Origin: Anaerolineae bacterium
Lineage (GTDB): Bacteria > Chloroflexota > Anaerolineae > J102
DNA length: 34,519 nucleotides
Direction of reading: 5' to 3'
Assembly: GCA_027002405.1 (NCBI GenBank)
Contig: JALWZT010000333.1
Span: forward strand, 1 to 34,519
Shown: positions 1-8,351 of the stretch, in pieces
Position numbering within the stretch: position 1 is the stretch's first letter
Layout: every line of letters begins with the position of its first letter
The notes under the pieces: model-generated
Seen by the model: the letters and a program-made list of their open reading frames with translations, nothing else
What the model was told of the DNA's origin: nothing
The model's database searches: none
Made by a program: the position numbers and the translations under genes

Positions 1-1070
1 GTCGTGGAGGGGGTGGGCGTGGGGGTCGGTGCCACGGCAACCGGAGCCTGCCCTGCTGGCGTCTCTGGAACGGGGACCACCGAAGGGGTGGCCGTGGCAG
101 CCGGTGGTGCAGCCCCGGGCGGGAAGGCATTTCCCCGGTGGATCAGCCATCCCCCGACCAATGCCAGGGCCACCAGGCCCAAAAGCACGCCCAAAAGCAC
201 GTACCCCCAGAGAGGGGTCTGACGAGCCACCACAGGCTGAGCCTGGGGCGGCTTCAGGACCCGCCGTAAAGCCTGGGCAAAGGCCCCCGCGGTAGGATAG
301 CGCGCGTCGGGGTCCTTGGCCGTGGCCCGTTGCAACACAGGGGTGACCTCGGCCGGCAATTGCGGATGCACAGACCGAGGATCGGGCAAAGGCTGATGCA
401 CATGAGCCTGCAGGATGGCGCGATGGGCCTCCCCCTGAAAAGGCGGGCGGCCCGTGAGCATGTGAAAGGTCACAATCCCCAGGCTGTACACATCGCTGCG
501 GCCATCGACCGCGCGCCCCATGGCTTGTTCGGGAGACATGTATTCCGGGGTGCCCAACACGGCCGCTGCCTGTTCTGCCGGGCCCAGCCCCACCGCGTGG
601 GCGATGCCAAAATCGGTCAGGCGCACCCGTCCGTTTTCTTCCACCAGGATATTTCCTGGCTTCACATCCCGGTGCACCACCCCCCGGCGATGGGCGTAAT
701 CTAGGGCCGAAGCCACCTGAGCCACCACGCTCAGGGCAAAATCCAAAGGCAGGGGCCCTGCCACCCGGGCCAGGATATCGGCCAGGGTCTCGGCCTCCAC
801 GTATTCCATAGCCAGGTAGTGCACACCATCTACGACCCCGGCATCATAAACCGCCACGATGTTGGGGTGCTCCAGCCGGGCCGCGGCCCGAGCTTCGACC
901 AAAAATCGCTGCACCAGAGCCTGGTCTTGCTGCAGCTCGGGCCGCAGAATCTTCAACGCGACAGGGCGTTCCAGCCATTGATGATACGCGAGATAGACAA
1001 TGGCCATGCCGCCGCGGCCGATTTCTCGCTCAATGCGATAAAGGCCAAAGATATCGCCGGGAGAGAACAT
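1..1070 (-). CDS. Membrane-anchored Ser/Thr protein kinase, 3' end outside the window
   Basis: This is a Hanks-type (PknB-like) kinase read from an ATG at 1070 and still open at the window edge after 356 codons, so its C-terminus is missing. Visible features are the glycine loop GRGGMAIVY (residues 18-26), the ATP lysine K40 in VALKIL, a likely helix-C glutamate E59, catalytic HRDVKPGN (D135, K137, N140), DFG (D153) and the GTPEYMSPEQA activation segment (173-183). All key residues are present. One membrane helix follows (about 288-308), then a Pro/Thr/Ala-rich stretch that would lie outside the cell; no PASTA repeat is seen in the visible part. The gene starts 41 bp after ftsH on the same strand. 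No Shine-Dalgarno is visible, but a TACACT hexamer lies 7 nt before the ATG, so it may have its own leaderless transcript. Substrates cannot be told from the sequence. Confidence 0.93.
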   Translation of the reverse strand, partial: MFSPGDIFGLYRIEREIGRGGMAIVYLAYHQWLERPVALKILRPELQQDQALVQRFLVEARAAARLEHPNIVAVYDAGVVDGVHYLAMEYVEAETLADILARVAGPLPLDFALSVVAQVASALDYAHRRGVVHRDVKPGNILVEENGRVRLTDFGIAHAVGLGPAEQAAAVLGTPEYMSPEQAMGRAVDGRSDVYSLGIVTFHMLTGRPPFQGEAHRAILQAHVHQPLPDPRSVHPQLPAEVTPVLQRATAKDPDARYPTAGAFAQALRRVLKPPQAQPVVARQTPLWGYVLLGVLLGLVALALVGGWLIHRGNAFPPGAAPPAATATPSVVPVPETPAGQAPVAVAPTPTPTPST

Positions 1071-1077
1071 GCAGACA

Positions 1078-1083
1078 AGTGTA
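1078..1083 (-). promoter_or_regulatory. Possible leaderless -10 hexamer (TACACT) of the kinase gene
   Basis: TACACT lies 7 nt upstream of the kinase ATG and there is no Shine-Dalgarno. This is the spacing expected when transcription starts at or next to the start codon. The same arrangement recurs at four other genes in the window. No clear -35 box is seen. Confidence 0.4.
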
Positions 1084-1111
1084 CAGGATGCCGCGGGAAA
1101 TTGACAAACGG

Positions 1112-3151
1112 CTATGCCCGATTCGTGCTGGCAGGAATACCTTCTGCCCCGGGAATGGCCGGCGTGGTGCGCGCGCCTTCGGGCCGAGGCCCCAGGATGG
1201 CTTCTAACTGATGGACATCCAGGGTTTCATGTTCCAACAACGCTTGGGCCAGGGCGTCCAGCTTGTCGCGATGGCGTTGGATGAGCTCCGCGGCATACCC
1301 GTGACGCTCGTCCAGCAAACGCTGGATAGCCCGATCGATCCGGGCCGCGGTGGCTTCGCTGTAATCCCGGCCGGTGGCCAGCTCGTAGCCCAGGAAGGGC
1401 TGTTCTTCGTCACTTTGGAACGCGACCAGGCCAAGCTCGCTCATGCCCCAGCGGGTGACCATGCGTCGGGCCAGCTTGGTGGCTTCCACCAGGTCGTTTT
1501 CCGCACCCGTGGTGATCTCATCGAACACGATCTCCTCCGCGGTGCGGCCTCCCAGCATGACTGCCAGACGGGCCAGCAGATAGCTTTTGCTAAGATTGTA
1601 CTGGTCCTTCCCGGGCAATTGCTCGGTGACGCCCAGCGCGCGCCCGCGCGGGATGATGGTGACCTTAATGACCGGGTCCGCCTCCTTGGAAAACCAGGCC
1701 ACCACGGTATGCCCCCCTTCGTGATAGGCAATGACCCTGCGGTCTTCCTCACTGAGCAGCAAGGTGCGGGCCCCGCCCAGGATGATCTTATCCTGAGCCT
1801 CGTAGAAATCATTCATGGTGACCACCTGGCGATCATGTCGGGCCGCGGTCAGGGCCGCCTCGTTACAGAGATTCGCCAGGTCCGCGCCGCTGAACCCCGG
1901 TGTCGCGGCCGCGATGATGCTCAGGTCCACATCCTCGGCCACTTTCAGATGGCGGGTATGGATCTTCAAAATCTCCAGACGACCGCGATAATCGGGGAGG
2001 CCTACGGTCACCTGGCGGTCGAACCGCCCGGGGCGCAGCAAAGCCGGGTCCAACACATCGGGCCGGTTGGTCGCGGCCAACACAATCACTTCCTCATCGG
2101 CATCAAAGCCATCCATTTCCACCAGTAATTGATTCAACGTCTGCTCGCGCTCATCATTCACCGCGCCAACCCCCGCGCCTCGACGGCGTCCCACCGCGTC
2201 GATCTCATCGATGAAGATGATGGATGGGGCCGCGGCCTTGGCCTGGGCGAATAAATCTCGCACCCGGCTGGCCCCCACCCCCACGAACATCTCCACAAAC
2301 TCCGACGCGGAGATGGCAAAAAAGGGCACGTTGGCTTCCCCTGCCACCGCCTTGGCCAACAGGGTCTTCCCTGTTCCAGGCGGCCCTACCAGCAACACCC
2401 CGTGGGGGATGCGCGCGCCAATGGCATGGTATTTCTGAGGATGGCGCAGAAAATCGACCACCTCCATCAAATCTTGCTTGGCCTCCTCGGCACCGGCCAC
2501 ATCATCAAAAGTGACCCCTGTGGATTGGCCTTCATAGCGCCGCGCTCGGGCTTTGCCAAAATTAAACGCGTTCCCCACCTGCCCCATCATGCCGCGATTG
2601 GTCATCCAGGCCAAAAGCACGAAAAAGAGCAACAGGGGCAGCCATTGCACCAGCAGGCTCAGCCACACCGGGTTCGCAGGTGGTTTCACCACCACCTCCA
2701 CATCATACTCCCGGAGCAATTGCATCAACGCGTCATCCCCCACCACCGCGGGGTAGGTGGTGCGAAACGCGTGAAGCTGCATGGTGGTTTGCGTTTTATG
2801 TTGATTTGCCTCGTCAGAAGCGGGAGGGGTGGGACGATAAAAGAACTGCCATTCGCCCGAAGGGGGCGTCCAGGCCACAGGGGATTTGAACTCACCTTCA
2901 ATGCGATCCCCCTGAATCTCAACCTGGCTCACATTCCCCTTTTCCACTTGATGGATGAATTCCGAATAGGGGATGTCTGCCACGGTGGTCTTGGCGTTGC
3001 CTTGGGGCCAAAAAACAAACACATTCCAGACCAATAAGGCCAGCAACAACACCCACCAGATCCAGGCCGAAGCCGGGATGTCTTTATCGGGTTTCTTTTG
3101 AGATGAATCACCATCCGGTGGGGTGGATGGCGGAAAAAGTTTTTCGGGCAT
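1112..3151 (-). CDS. ftsH: ATP-dependent zinc metalloprotease FtsH
   Basis: FtsH is a hexameric inner-membrane AAA+ protease that extracts and degrades damaged membrane proteins and unstable regulators. The 679-residue product has two membrane helices (about 30-49 and 163-182) flanking an external domain. The AAA module follows: Walker A GPPGTGKT (256-263), Walker B IIFIDE (311-316) and the second region of homology with arginine fingers (about 360-379). The peptidase zinc site is HEGGH (477-481), with the later GAEND motif supplying the third ligand. The length is normal for the family. The ATG at 3151 is preceded by TTGGAGG about 7 nt away. The C-terminus ends in an Ala/Pro-rich tail. The gene is followed at 41 bp by the Ser/Thr kinase. 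Assignment is near certain. Confidence 0.98.
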   Translation of the reverse strand: MPEKLFPPSTPPDGDSSQKKPDKDIPASAWIWWVLLLALLVWNVFVFWPQGNAKTTVADIPYSEFIHQVEKGNVSQVEIQGDRIEGEFKSPVAWTPPSGEWQFFYRPTPPASDEANQHKTQTTMQLHAFRTTYPAVVGDDALMQLLREYDVEVVVKPPANPVWLSLLVQWLPLLLFFVLLAWMTNRGMMGQVGNAFNFGKARARRYEGQSTGVTFDDVAGAEEAKQDLMEVVDFLRHPQKYHAIGARIPHGVLLVGPPGTGKTLLAKAVAGEANVPFFAISASEFVEMFVGVGASRVRDLFAQAKAAAPSIIFIDEIDAVGRRRGAGVGAVNDEREQTLNQLLVEMDGFDADEEVIVLAATNRPDVLDPALLRPGRFDRQVTVGLPDYRGRLEILKIHTRHLKVAEDVDLSIIAAATPGFSGADLANLCNEAALTAARHDRQVVTMNDFYEAQDKIILGGARTLLLSEEDRRVIAYHEGGHTVVAWFSKEADPVIKVTIIPRGRALGVTEQLPGKDQYNLSKSYLLARLAVMLGGRTAEEIVFDEITTGAENDLVEATKLARRMVTRWGMSELGLVAFQSDEEQPFLGYELATGRDYSEATAARIDRAIQRLLDERHGYAAELIQRHRDKLDALAQALLEHETLDVHQLEAILGPRPEGARTTPAIPGAEGIPASTNRA

Positions 3152-3245
3152 GGGTTTCCTCCAAGGTGGATTTTTACTAAGTGAGCGTTCAGAAACAACT
3201 TCCTTTTTTGCCGCAACACTTGCCGAGTAAACTCGTGCCTATAGA

Positions 3246-3350
3246 GGCGCTTCGCGCCAATGGTCGCCCTTCGGCGACCCCTTTTGTTGGCGTTTTGGAC
3301 GGCGGAGGCCGTCCATTGGCCGTAGGCCTTAAGTGTTCGACTTCAGTCGA
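3246..3350. repeat. Cluster of five short stem-loops
   Basis: Five small perfect or near-perfect hairpins follow one another: GGCGC/GCGCC (3246-3258), GGTCGCC/GGCGACC with a CTTC loop (3262-3279), GGACGGC/GCCGTCC (3297-3314), GGCC/GGCC (3318-3328) and TCGAC/GTCGA with a TTCA loop (3337-3350). Most have a TTC-containing loop. None has a following T-run on either strand, so they are not ordinary terminators. They resemble short palindromic units rather than a known structured RNA. Confidence 0.7.
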
Positions 3351-3509
3351 TGAGCACAAAAACGGAAACTAATTTTTAGACGATTACTAACCATATCACA
3401 TCAGCGCTTCATAAGAAAACCCTTGGCCTTACCTTAGAATTTCATCATAAAATCGAGTACAATAATCCCAACACCTTCTCACCTTCGCTCGTATGGAAAA
3501 GACGACATC

Positions 3510-3640
3510 GAAACGTCATTCCGAGGGAGCGAAGCGACCGAGGAATCTAGCGAAGCGCAAAAGACCACCGCATGGCGCTCGCTTCGCTCGCTAGATGCTT
3601 CGCTCCCTCCGGTCGCTCAGCATGACGTAATTCGCGTGTT
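3510..3640. repeat. Palindromic repeat with GAGCGAAGC arms, copy 1
   Basis: Two long imperfect arms face each other. The left arm starts ACGTCATTCCGAGGGAGCGA and continues to AATCTAGCGAAGCG. The right arm is the reverse complement of ACGTCATGCTGAGCGACCGG and continues to ATCTAGCGAGCGAAGCG. The outer bases CGAA and TTCG continue the pairing. Related sequence occurs at 15757-15875 and as a single arm at 31374-31405. Similar GAGCGAAGC-type repeats are, from memory, common in several bacterial phyla. No transposase is associated here. Confidence 0.8.
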
Positions 3641-3686
3641 GTGAATTCCCATATGAGCGATCACCTTTCACCGTCCCCCTTCCCCT

Positions 3687-6600
3687 ATGAAAAAACGCCT
3701 GCTTCCCCTGGTTCTTTTCCTCCTTTTGGGCATCTTGCCCCCACGCGTTATCCAGGCCCAGGCCGGCCCGGTATGGCATACCTTTGATGCTCTGGATGGC
3801 ATGACCGCGTCTTGGGTATTCGACATCGCCCAAACCGCGGATGGGACCCTGTGGTTCGCCACGGATCAAGGGGTCTTCCGCTTTGATGGCACCTGGTCCC
3901 AGGTCCATGAAGGCCTGCCGTCGGGGCCCGTGCTGGTTTTGCAGGTGGATACCGAAGGATATTTGTGGGCAGGAACCCCCCATGGGGTGGCCTTGTGGCA
4001 AAATGGCGCGTGGCACATGCAGACCCAGGCCGCGGAGCTGCTCCAAACGCCCATCCACACCCTGCTGGCCCCACCCGAAGGGGGCATCTGGGCCGGAGGG
4101 GGAGGGGGGCTCTTTGCCTGGACCCTGACCGATGGCTGGCGTCGCATTGTGGAGCTCCCCACCTCCAGCGTGGATGCCGTGGTCTTGGACGCGCAAGCCC
4201 GGCCCTGGCTGGCCCGAGGTGGGCAGCTTTATTATCGCACAGGGTCTACTTGGGAAACCGTGAATCTGGGGCCCGAAAATCAGGGTTTCCAGATAACCGA
4301 CCTGGTGGCAGACCCCCAAAGGGGCGTGTGGGCAGCCACGCAAGGCCAGGGCATCGCGCATGTGGAACCGCGATCCGTCCGATGGTATGGCATGGATCAG
4401 GGGTTACCCAGCAACCGAATCCTAACCCTCACCCAGGATGCCCAGGGGACGTTGTGGGCGGGCACGCAACAGGGCATCGCCCAATGGGATGGGAGGACAT
4501 GGCAAACCCCCAAGGCCATGGCCTCCCTGCCCCACCCTGTGGTCAGTGCGGTCTTCCAGGATGCCAGTCACGCTTTCTGGTTCGGGACCCCTTTGGGCGT
4601 GACTCGTTACCATCCCACCTGGATCCCCCTGCGCCCAGGTAAAGAAGCCCCGCGTCGTCGCATTGTGGCTTTGGCCTACCAGCCTGCGGGCATCTTGTGG
4701 GCCGCGCAAGAGGATGGCACGCTCTATCGCTGGCAAGCACAAAGGTGGAAGCACGTCCCCCTGCGCCTGGGCAATAGACGTCTGACCCCCGACATCACCA
4801 CCCTGTATCTGGACGCGCAGCAGAGGCTATGGATGGGCACCCGCGACCAGGGGGTGTTGGCCTGGCATCGGCGGCGGGTGCAACAATGGACCATGGCCCA
4901 AGGGTTGGCGGAAAATTACATCACCGCCATCGCCCAAACGCCCGATGGCGCGCTCTGGTTTGGCACCCGCAGCGCGGGCCTGCAGCGCTACGATCCTCAG
5001 GCCCCCTCGCCCTGGCAGCTCTTTACCCAAAAAGATGGGCTGCCTTCGGACCAAATCACGGCCCTGCTGGCGGATGAAGGGGGGCAGTTATGGGTGGGGA
5101 CCTGGCAAGGGCTGGCCTATGGGGATGGGCATGGGTTCAAGCAGGTGAGGGATATCCCTTCCAGGGAGATCCTGGCTTTGGCACAGGATGGCCAGGGACA
5201 TCGATGGGCCGCGGTGAGCGAAGTGGGCCTGTTTCATGGGCAAGGTCAAAGCTGGGACCTGGTATCAGGCCCTTATGCTTCCGAAACCCAGCAAATCGAG
5301 GCGTTGATGGCGGTTCCTCATCAGGTGTGGATGGGATACGACCGAGGGCTTCTCGTTTATGATGGTCTTTCCTGGCAGCGCTTCGGTCGCTCGTATGGGG
5401 ATGAGGTGGACGCGGTGCATGCGCTGGCCGGAGATGCCGAACATCTCTATTTGGGACAAGATGAGGGGGTTCAATGGTTTTCTCGCGAAACCGTCCCGCC
5501 CCGTTGGCAAGGGATTGAAGTGAATGGTCAGCCCGTCTCCGAAGGGGAAGTCACCATCGATGCCAACGACAGCCCTCGCGTGACGCTTCGGGCCGGGGAT
5601 ATCCACGACGAAAATTTGCTCTATCTGGTGCAGATACCCGAACGTTCCCCCACCTGGCAAGCCCAACGGACCGGTTTCTGGTCCTTTCCACCTCTTCGTC
5701 CGGGCGATTATCATCTGCTGGCCCGAGTGCGCGACAGGCATATGAATTACGGTACGCCCATCACCATCACCTTGCACGCGCGACCGCAGCAGGCCTTGGT
5801 GACCCTGCCCGGGCTGGGTTTGCTTCCCATGACATGGGTCCTGCTGATAGGGCTCATGCTAGGCCTGATGGTGGCGATGGTGGGCTACATCGCCTGGACC
5901 ACAGGGCTCCGCTGGCACATGCGGCAACAAGCCGTGGACCAACGTTTCAATCCTTACATTGCCGGCAGCCCTGTACGCACCCGGGATATGTTCTTCGGTC
6001 GGGAAAAGCTGCTCAGCGATCTGAAAGCCAGTGTGGCCAATAACAGCATGCTCCTCTATGGCGAACGTCGCATTGGCAAAACTTCCCTCCTCTACCGCCT
6101 GCTGGATGAACTGCCGCAAATCGATGACCGGAAGTTCCGGTTTTTCCCTGTGTTTGTGGACCTGGAGGGCACGCCCGAAGAGAGTTTCTTCCATCAACTG
6201 ATGGAGGGCCTTCTGGATGCCTTGCAGGAACCGCTGGCCGACTTCCCTGCCCAAGAAAAGCTCCAATACTACCTGCTGCCGGAAAAGGCGCGTTATACGG
6301 ACCGTCACATGCGCCGGGATTTGCGGCAGATCATCGCGCATCTCAAAAAACACACCGACCGGACCCCTCGCATCCTCTTCTTGCTGGATGAAGCGGACAT
6401 CCTGAGCCAGTACAGCAGCCTGGTCCAACAGCAGTTCCGCCGCATCTTGCAAGATGTGTTTGCGCGCAATGTGGGCGCGGTGCTTTCGGGCGTGTACATC
6501 AGCAAGGCCTGGGACCGGCTGGAATCGCCCTGGTACAACATGTTCGTGGAGGTCATCGTCCCCCCCTTAAACCGCTACGAAGCGGAGCTGTTGATGCGTT

Positions 6601-6839
6601 CGCCGGTGCGAGGTTTTTATGAATGGGAGGATGACGCGGTGGCATTCGTATGGCAACGCAGCATGGGCCGGCCTCACCGCATCCAGCAATTGGCCCGGGA
6701 GGCCGTGAACCTCATGCTGGACGAAGGCCGACGCCGCATCACGCTCAAGGATGTGCGCCGGGCTTACGAGCGGGTGGTTTTTGCCGAAGGTTTCCGCATC
6801 CCCCGACCTTATGTCGAAACCCTACCGGGAAAAGAGTAA
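3687..6839 (+). CDS. Propeller sensor / transmembrane / P-loop ATPase fusion protein
   Basis: This 1050-residue protein starts with a signal peptide (MKKRLLPLVLFLLLG..., cleavage probably after about residue 25). About 580 residues of two-component-regulator-type propeller repeats follow, recognised by recurring LW.GT..G strings such as TLWFATDQGVFRFDG and RLWMGTRDQGVL. A Y_Y_Y-like beta domain (about 605-695) precedes one membrane helix (about 706-733). The cytoplasmic part is not a histidine kinase but an AAA/STAND-type ATPase: FFGREKLL, Walker A GERRIGKTS (about 792-800), Walker B ILFLLDEAD (about 896-904) and a C-terminal helical part with GRPHRIQQLAREAV that resembles an ORC/Cdc6-like lid. 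It probably senses an external ligand and switches an internal ATPase. The start has a pyrimidine-rich leader and no Shine-Dalgarno. The stop codon lies inside a repeat (6834-6865). The ligand and target are unknown. Confidence 0.88.
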   Translation: MKKRLLPLVLFLLLGILPPRVIQAQAGPVWHTFDALDGMTASWVFDIAQTADGTLWFATDQGVFRFDGTWSQVHEGLPSGPVLVLQVDTEGYLWAGTPHGVALWQNGAWHMQTQAAELLQTPIHTLLAPPEGGIWAGGGGGLFAWTLTDGWRRIVELPTSSVDAVVLDAQARPWLARGGQLYYRTGSTWETVNLGPENQGFQITDLVADPQRGVWAATQGQGIAHVEPRSVRWYGMDQGLPSNRILTLTQDAQGTLWAGTQQGIAQWDGRTWQTPKAMASLPHPVVSAVFQDASHAFWFGTPLGVTRYHPTWIPLRPGKEAPRRRIVALAYQPAGILWAAQEDGTLYRWQAQRWKHVPLRLGNRRLTPDITTLYLDAQQRLWMGTRDQGVLAWHRRRVQQWTMAQGLAENYITAIAQTPDGALWFGTRSAGLQRYDPQAPSPWQLFTQKDGLPSDQITALLADEGGQLWVGTWQGLAYGDGHGFKQVRDIPSREILALAQDGQGHRWAAVSEVGLFHGQGQSWDLVSGPYASETQQIEALMAVPHQVWMGYDRGLLVYDGLSWQRFGRSYGDEVDAVHALAGDAEHLYLGQDEGVQWFSRETVPPRWQGIEVNGQPVSEGEVTIDANDSPRVTLRAGDIHDENLLYLVQIPERSPTWQAQRTGFWSFPPLRPGDYHLLARVRDRHMNYGTPITITLHARPQQALVTLPGLGLLPMTWVLLIGLMLGLMVAMVGYIAWTTGLRWHMRQQAVDQRFNPYIAGSPVRTRDMFFGREKLLSDLKASVANNSMLLYGERRIGKTSLLYRLLDELPQIDDRKFRFFPVFVDLEGTPEESFFHQLMEGLLDALQEPLADFPAQEKLQYYLLPEKARYTDRHMRRDLRQIIAHLKKHTDRTPRILFLLDEADILSQYSSLVQQQFRRILQDVFARNVGAVLSGVYISKAWDRLESPWYNMFVEVIVPPLNRYEAELLMRSPVRGFYEWEDDAVAFVWQRSMGRPHRIQQLAREAVNLMLDEGRRRITLKDVRRAYERVVFAEGFRIPRPYVETLPGKE

Positions 6840-6865
6840 TCAGTGATCAGTTATCAGTAATCAGT
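6834..6865. repeat. Heptamer repeat (TNATCAG words), copy 1
   Basis: Four consecutive 7-bp words of the form TNATCAG begin at the stop codon of the preceding gene, so its TAA is the first word's start. The 32-bp stretch from GAG through the last CAGT is identical to 9748-9779. It separates the propeller-ATPase gene from the methyltransferase by only 41 bp. Confidence 0.85.
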
Positions 6866-6867
6866 TG

Positions 6868-6873
6868 TATCAT
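6868..6873 (+). promoter_or_regulatory. Possible leaderless -10 hexamer (TATCAT) of the methyltransferase gene
   Basis: TATCAT (5 of 6 consensus bases) lies 7 nt before the ATG at 6881, directly after the heptamer repeat. There is no Shine-Dalgarno, so a leaderless transcript is plausible. No good -35 box is seen. Confidence 0.4.
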
Positions 6874-6880
6874 CCTTCTC

Positions 6881-7618
6881 ATGCCCTCACGATTGCGACA
6901 AACCCCTGATCCCAAATCCGCGGTCATTGCCTTTTACAGCCAATGGCATGGCGAACGCACTTATGTGAATCCCCCCACGGTAGTGCGGACGCTGAAACAG
7001 CGCCGCATCCCGCCCGAGGCCCGCATTCTCGATATCGGGTTCGGCAATGGCGAAATCGCTGTGACGGTGGCGGAGGCTTTTCCCAAGGGCTGGGTGGAGG
7101 GCGTTGATCTGACGGAGAGGAATGTGAAACTGGCCTGGGCTCGGGCCCGCGGCCGGGAAGTGTCCAACGTCAGTTTCAGCGTGGCCGACGCAGAGATCTT
7201 GAAACTGCCCACGGCGCATTACGACGCCATTCTTGCCATGCAGGTGATGCAGTTCATCGCGGATCCGGACGCGCTGATCCGACGGGTGTTTCGGGCCCTG
7301 CGCCCAGGGGGAGTCTTTCTCTTCGCTACGCCCTTCCTCCCGCCTGACCCCGCGCTCCACCCCTTCTTTCTGGACGTATATGCCCGCGTCATCCCCAACA
7401 GTTTCCAGTATCGCACCGAAGACGCCTGGTACGGGAGCCTGTTCAACACGGGCTTCGAGCGCATCCACACGGCCAAGGCCCATTGGGACCCCAACGCGCA
7501 GCCTGCCCCCTGGCAGCGGGCCTATCGCCAGGCCGTGGCGGAGCACGATCTCGATTACGACACCGCGCGACGACACACTTGGGGCGGGCTCATCAGCGCC
7601 CGCAAGCCTCGAATATGA
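6881..7618 (+). CDS. Class I SAM-dependent methyltransferase
   Basis: This is a 245-residue Rossmann-fold methyltransferase. Motif I is ILDIGFGNGE (about residues 48-57). An acidic residue after strand 2 lies in VEGVDLTE, a motif II-like VADAEILKLP and a motif IV-like YDAILAMQVMQF follow, and ALRPGGVFLFATP marks strand 5. The length and fold suit a small-molecule (UbiE/Coq5-like) methylase, but the acceptor cannot be predicted. A longer frame starting at 6650 would overlap the previous gene and translate the heptamer repeat, so the ATG at 6881 was chosen. It has no Shine-Dalgarno and a -10-like hexamer 7 nt upstream. The next gene starts 91 bp later. Confidence 0.88.
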   Translation: MPSRLRQTPDPKSAVIAFYSQWHGERTYVNPPTVVRTLKQRRIPPEARILDIGFGNGEIAVTVAEAFPKGWVEGVDLTERNVKLAWARARGREVSNVSFSVADAEILKLPTAHYDAILAMQVMQFIADPDALIRRVFRALRPGGVFLFATPFLPPDPALHPFFLDVYARVIPNSFQYRTEDAWYGSLFNTGFERIHTAKAHWDPNAQPAPWQRAYRQAVAEHDLDYDTARRHTWGGLISARKPRI

Positions 7619-7659
7619 CCCGGATATGACTTCTGGCACTGGCGGATGTGACCTTCCAG

Positions 7660-7686
7660 GCGTTATGCTGAAGATGAAGATAACGC
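7660..7686. promoter_or_regulatory. Inverted repeat upstream of the LiaF-like gene, possible operator
   Basis: GCGTTAT-N13-ATAACGC is a perfect 7-bp inverted repeat 24 bp before the LiaF-like start. It contains a TATGCT hexamer that could be a -10 box. It would suit a dimeric regulator such as the response regulator at 10465. This is inference only. Confidence 0.35.
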
Positions 7687-7709
7687 TTCCCCACAGGAGG
7701 TCACATCCC

Positions 7710-8213
7710 ATGACGAAACAACCCTCTCATACCCATCCCAACAAAACTTACATCAGCGGCAGCATCCTCATTCTCATGGGGATTCTGTTCCTGGTCACCC
7801 AAGTGGTGCAGATGCCCACCCTGAGCATGTGGCTGATCCCCGCTTTGGGTATCATCTTCATCGGATGGGCCCTCTTGGTGCGCAACTTCGGCCTGCTCAT
7901 CCCCGGCGGCATTCTATTGGGGGTGGGCGCGGGGATCGTCCTGGTCGAAGCAGAGGTGCCTGGCTTCCATGAAGGCGCTGCTTTCATGATCCCCTTTGGT
8001 CTGGGCTGGCTGCTTATCACCCTGCTTTCGCCACTCACGGCCCGTCAGGTACAGTGGTGGCCGCTCATCCCGGGCGGCATCATCCTGGGCATCGGTCTGC
8101 TTATCCAGTTCCCTTGGGGTCATCCTGTCCTCGTAGCCCTCAGCTATACCTGGCCCCTGGCTTTGATCGGACTGGGCATCTATCTCATCTTCAAAAACCG
8201 CCGGAACATCTAA
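7710..8213 (+). CDS. LiaF-like small multipass membrane protein
   Basis: This 167-residue, very hydrophobic protein has a short polar N-terminus (MTKQPSHTHPNKTY). Roughly five to six membrane helices follow, in repeated G-I-L-x-G-I-G-L pairs (for example GSILILMGILFLVTQVV, LIPGGILLGVGAGIVLV, PLIPGGIILGIGLLIQFPW), ending in a basic FKNRRNI tail. This pattern resembles the LiaF/DUF5668 membrane domain. In LiaFSR systems LiaF restrains a NarL-type kinase, and such a kinase is the next gene on the same strand, which supports the reading. The start is set by a strong AGGAGG 9 nt upstream. A perfect inverted repeat lies just ahead of it. The C-terminal cytosolic beta domain of true LiaF is missing, so the function is tentative. 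Confidence 0.72.
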   Translation: MTKQPSHTHPNKTYISGSILILMGILFLVTQVVQMPTLSMWLIPALGIIFIGWALLVRNFGLLIPGGILLGVGAGIVLVEAEVPGFHEGAAFMIPFGLGWLLITLLSPLTARQVQWWPLIPGGIILGIGLLIQFPWGHPVLVALSYTWPLALIGLGIYLIFKNRRNI

Positions 8214-8351
8214 CGTGACGATCCACACCAAGTCTCTCCTGCACGAGCTCTTTAGCAGCAGTTCCGCAGGCTGTGGGATCGCCCCCACATGGTGGCCAGG
8301 GCATATCCCGGTCCAAGGGGTGAACCGCGGCAGCCCGGTATCGAGGACGCA

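Larger units (their letters stand above)
3152..3686. other. Divergent intergenic region between ftsH and the propeller-ATPase gene
   Basis: This 535-bp gap holds no credible gene. It contains a run of five short hairpins (3246-3350), an AT-rich stretch (about 3360-3480) with a TACAAT hexamer at about 3459 that could be a -10 box for the plus-strand gene, and a large palindromic repeat (about 3510-3640). A short inverted repeat, AATTC-N9-GAATT, lies at about 3631-3649 just upstream of the 3687 gene and could be an operator; that is a guess. Confidence 0.6.

Noticed and set aside
6650-6880. N-terminal extension of the methyltransferase
   Set aside because: It would overlap the preceding gene by 190 bp and read the heptamer repeat as protein; the conserved domain starts after 6881.
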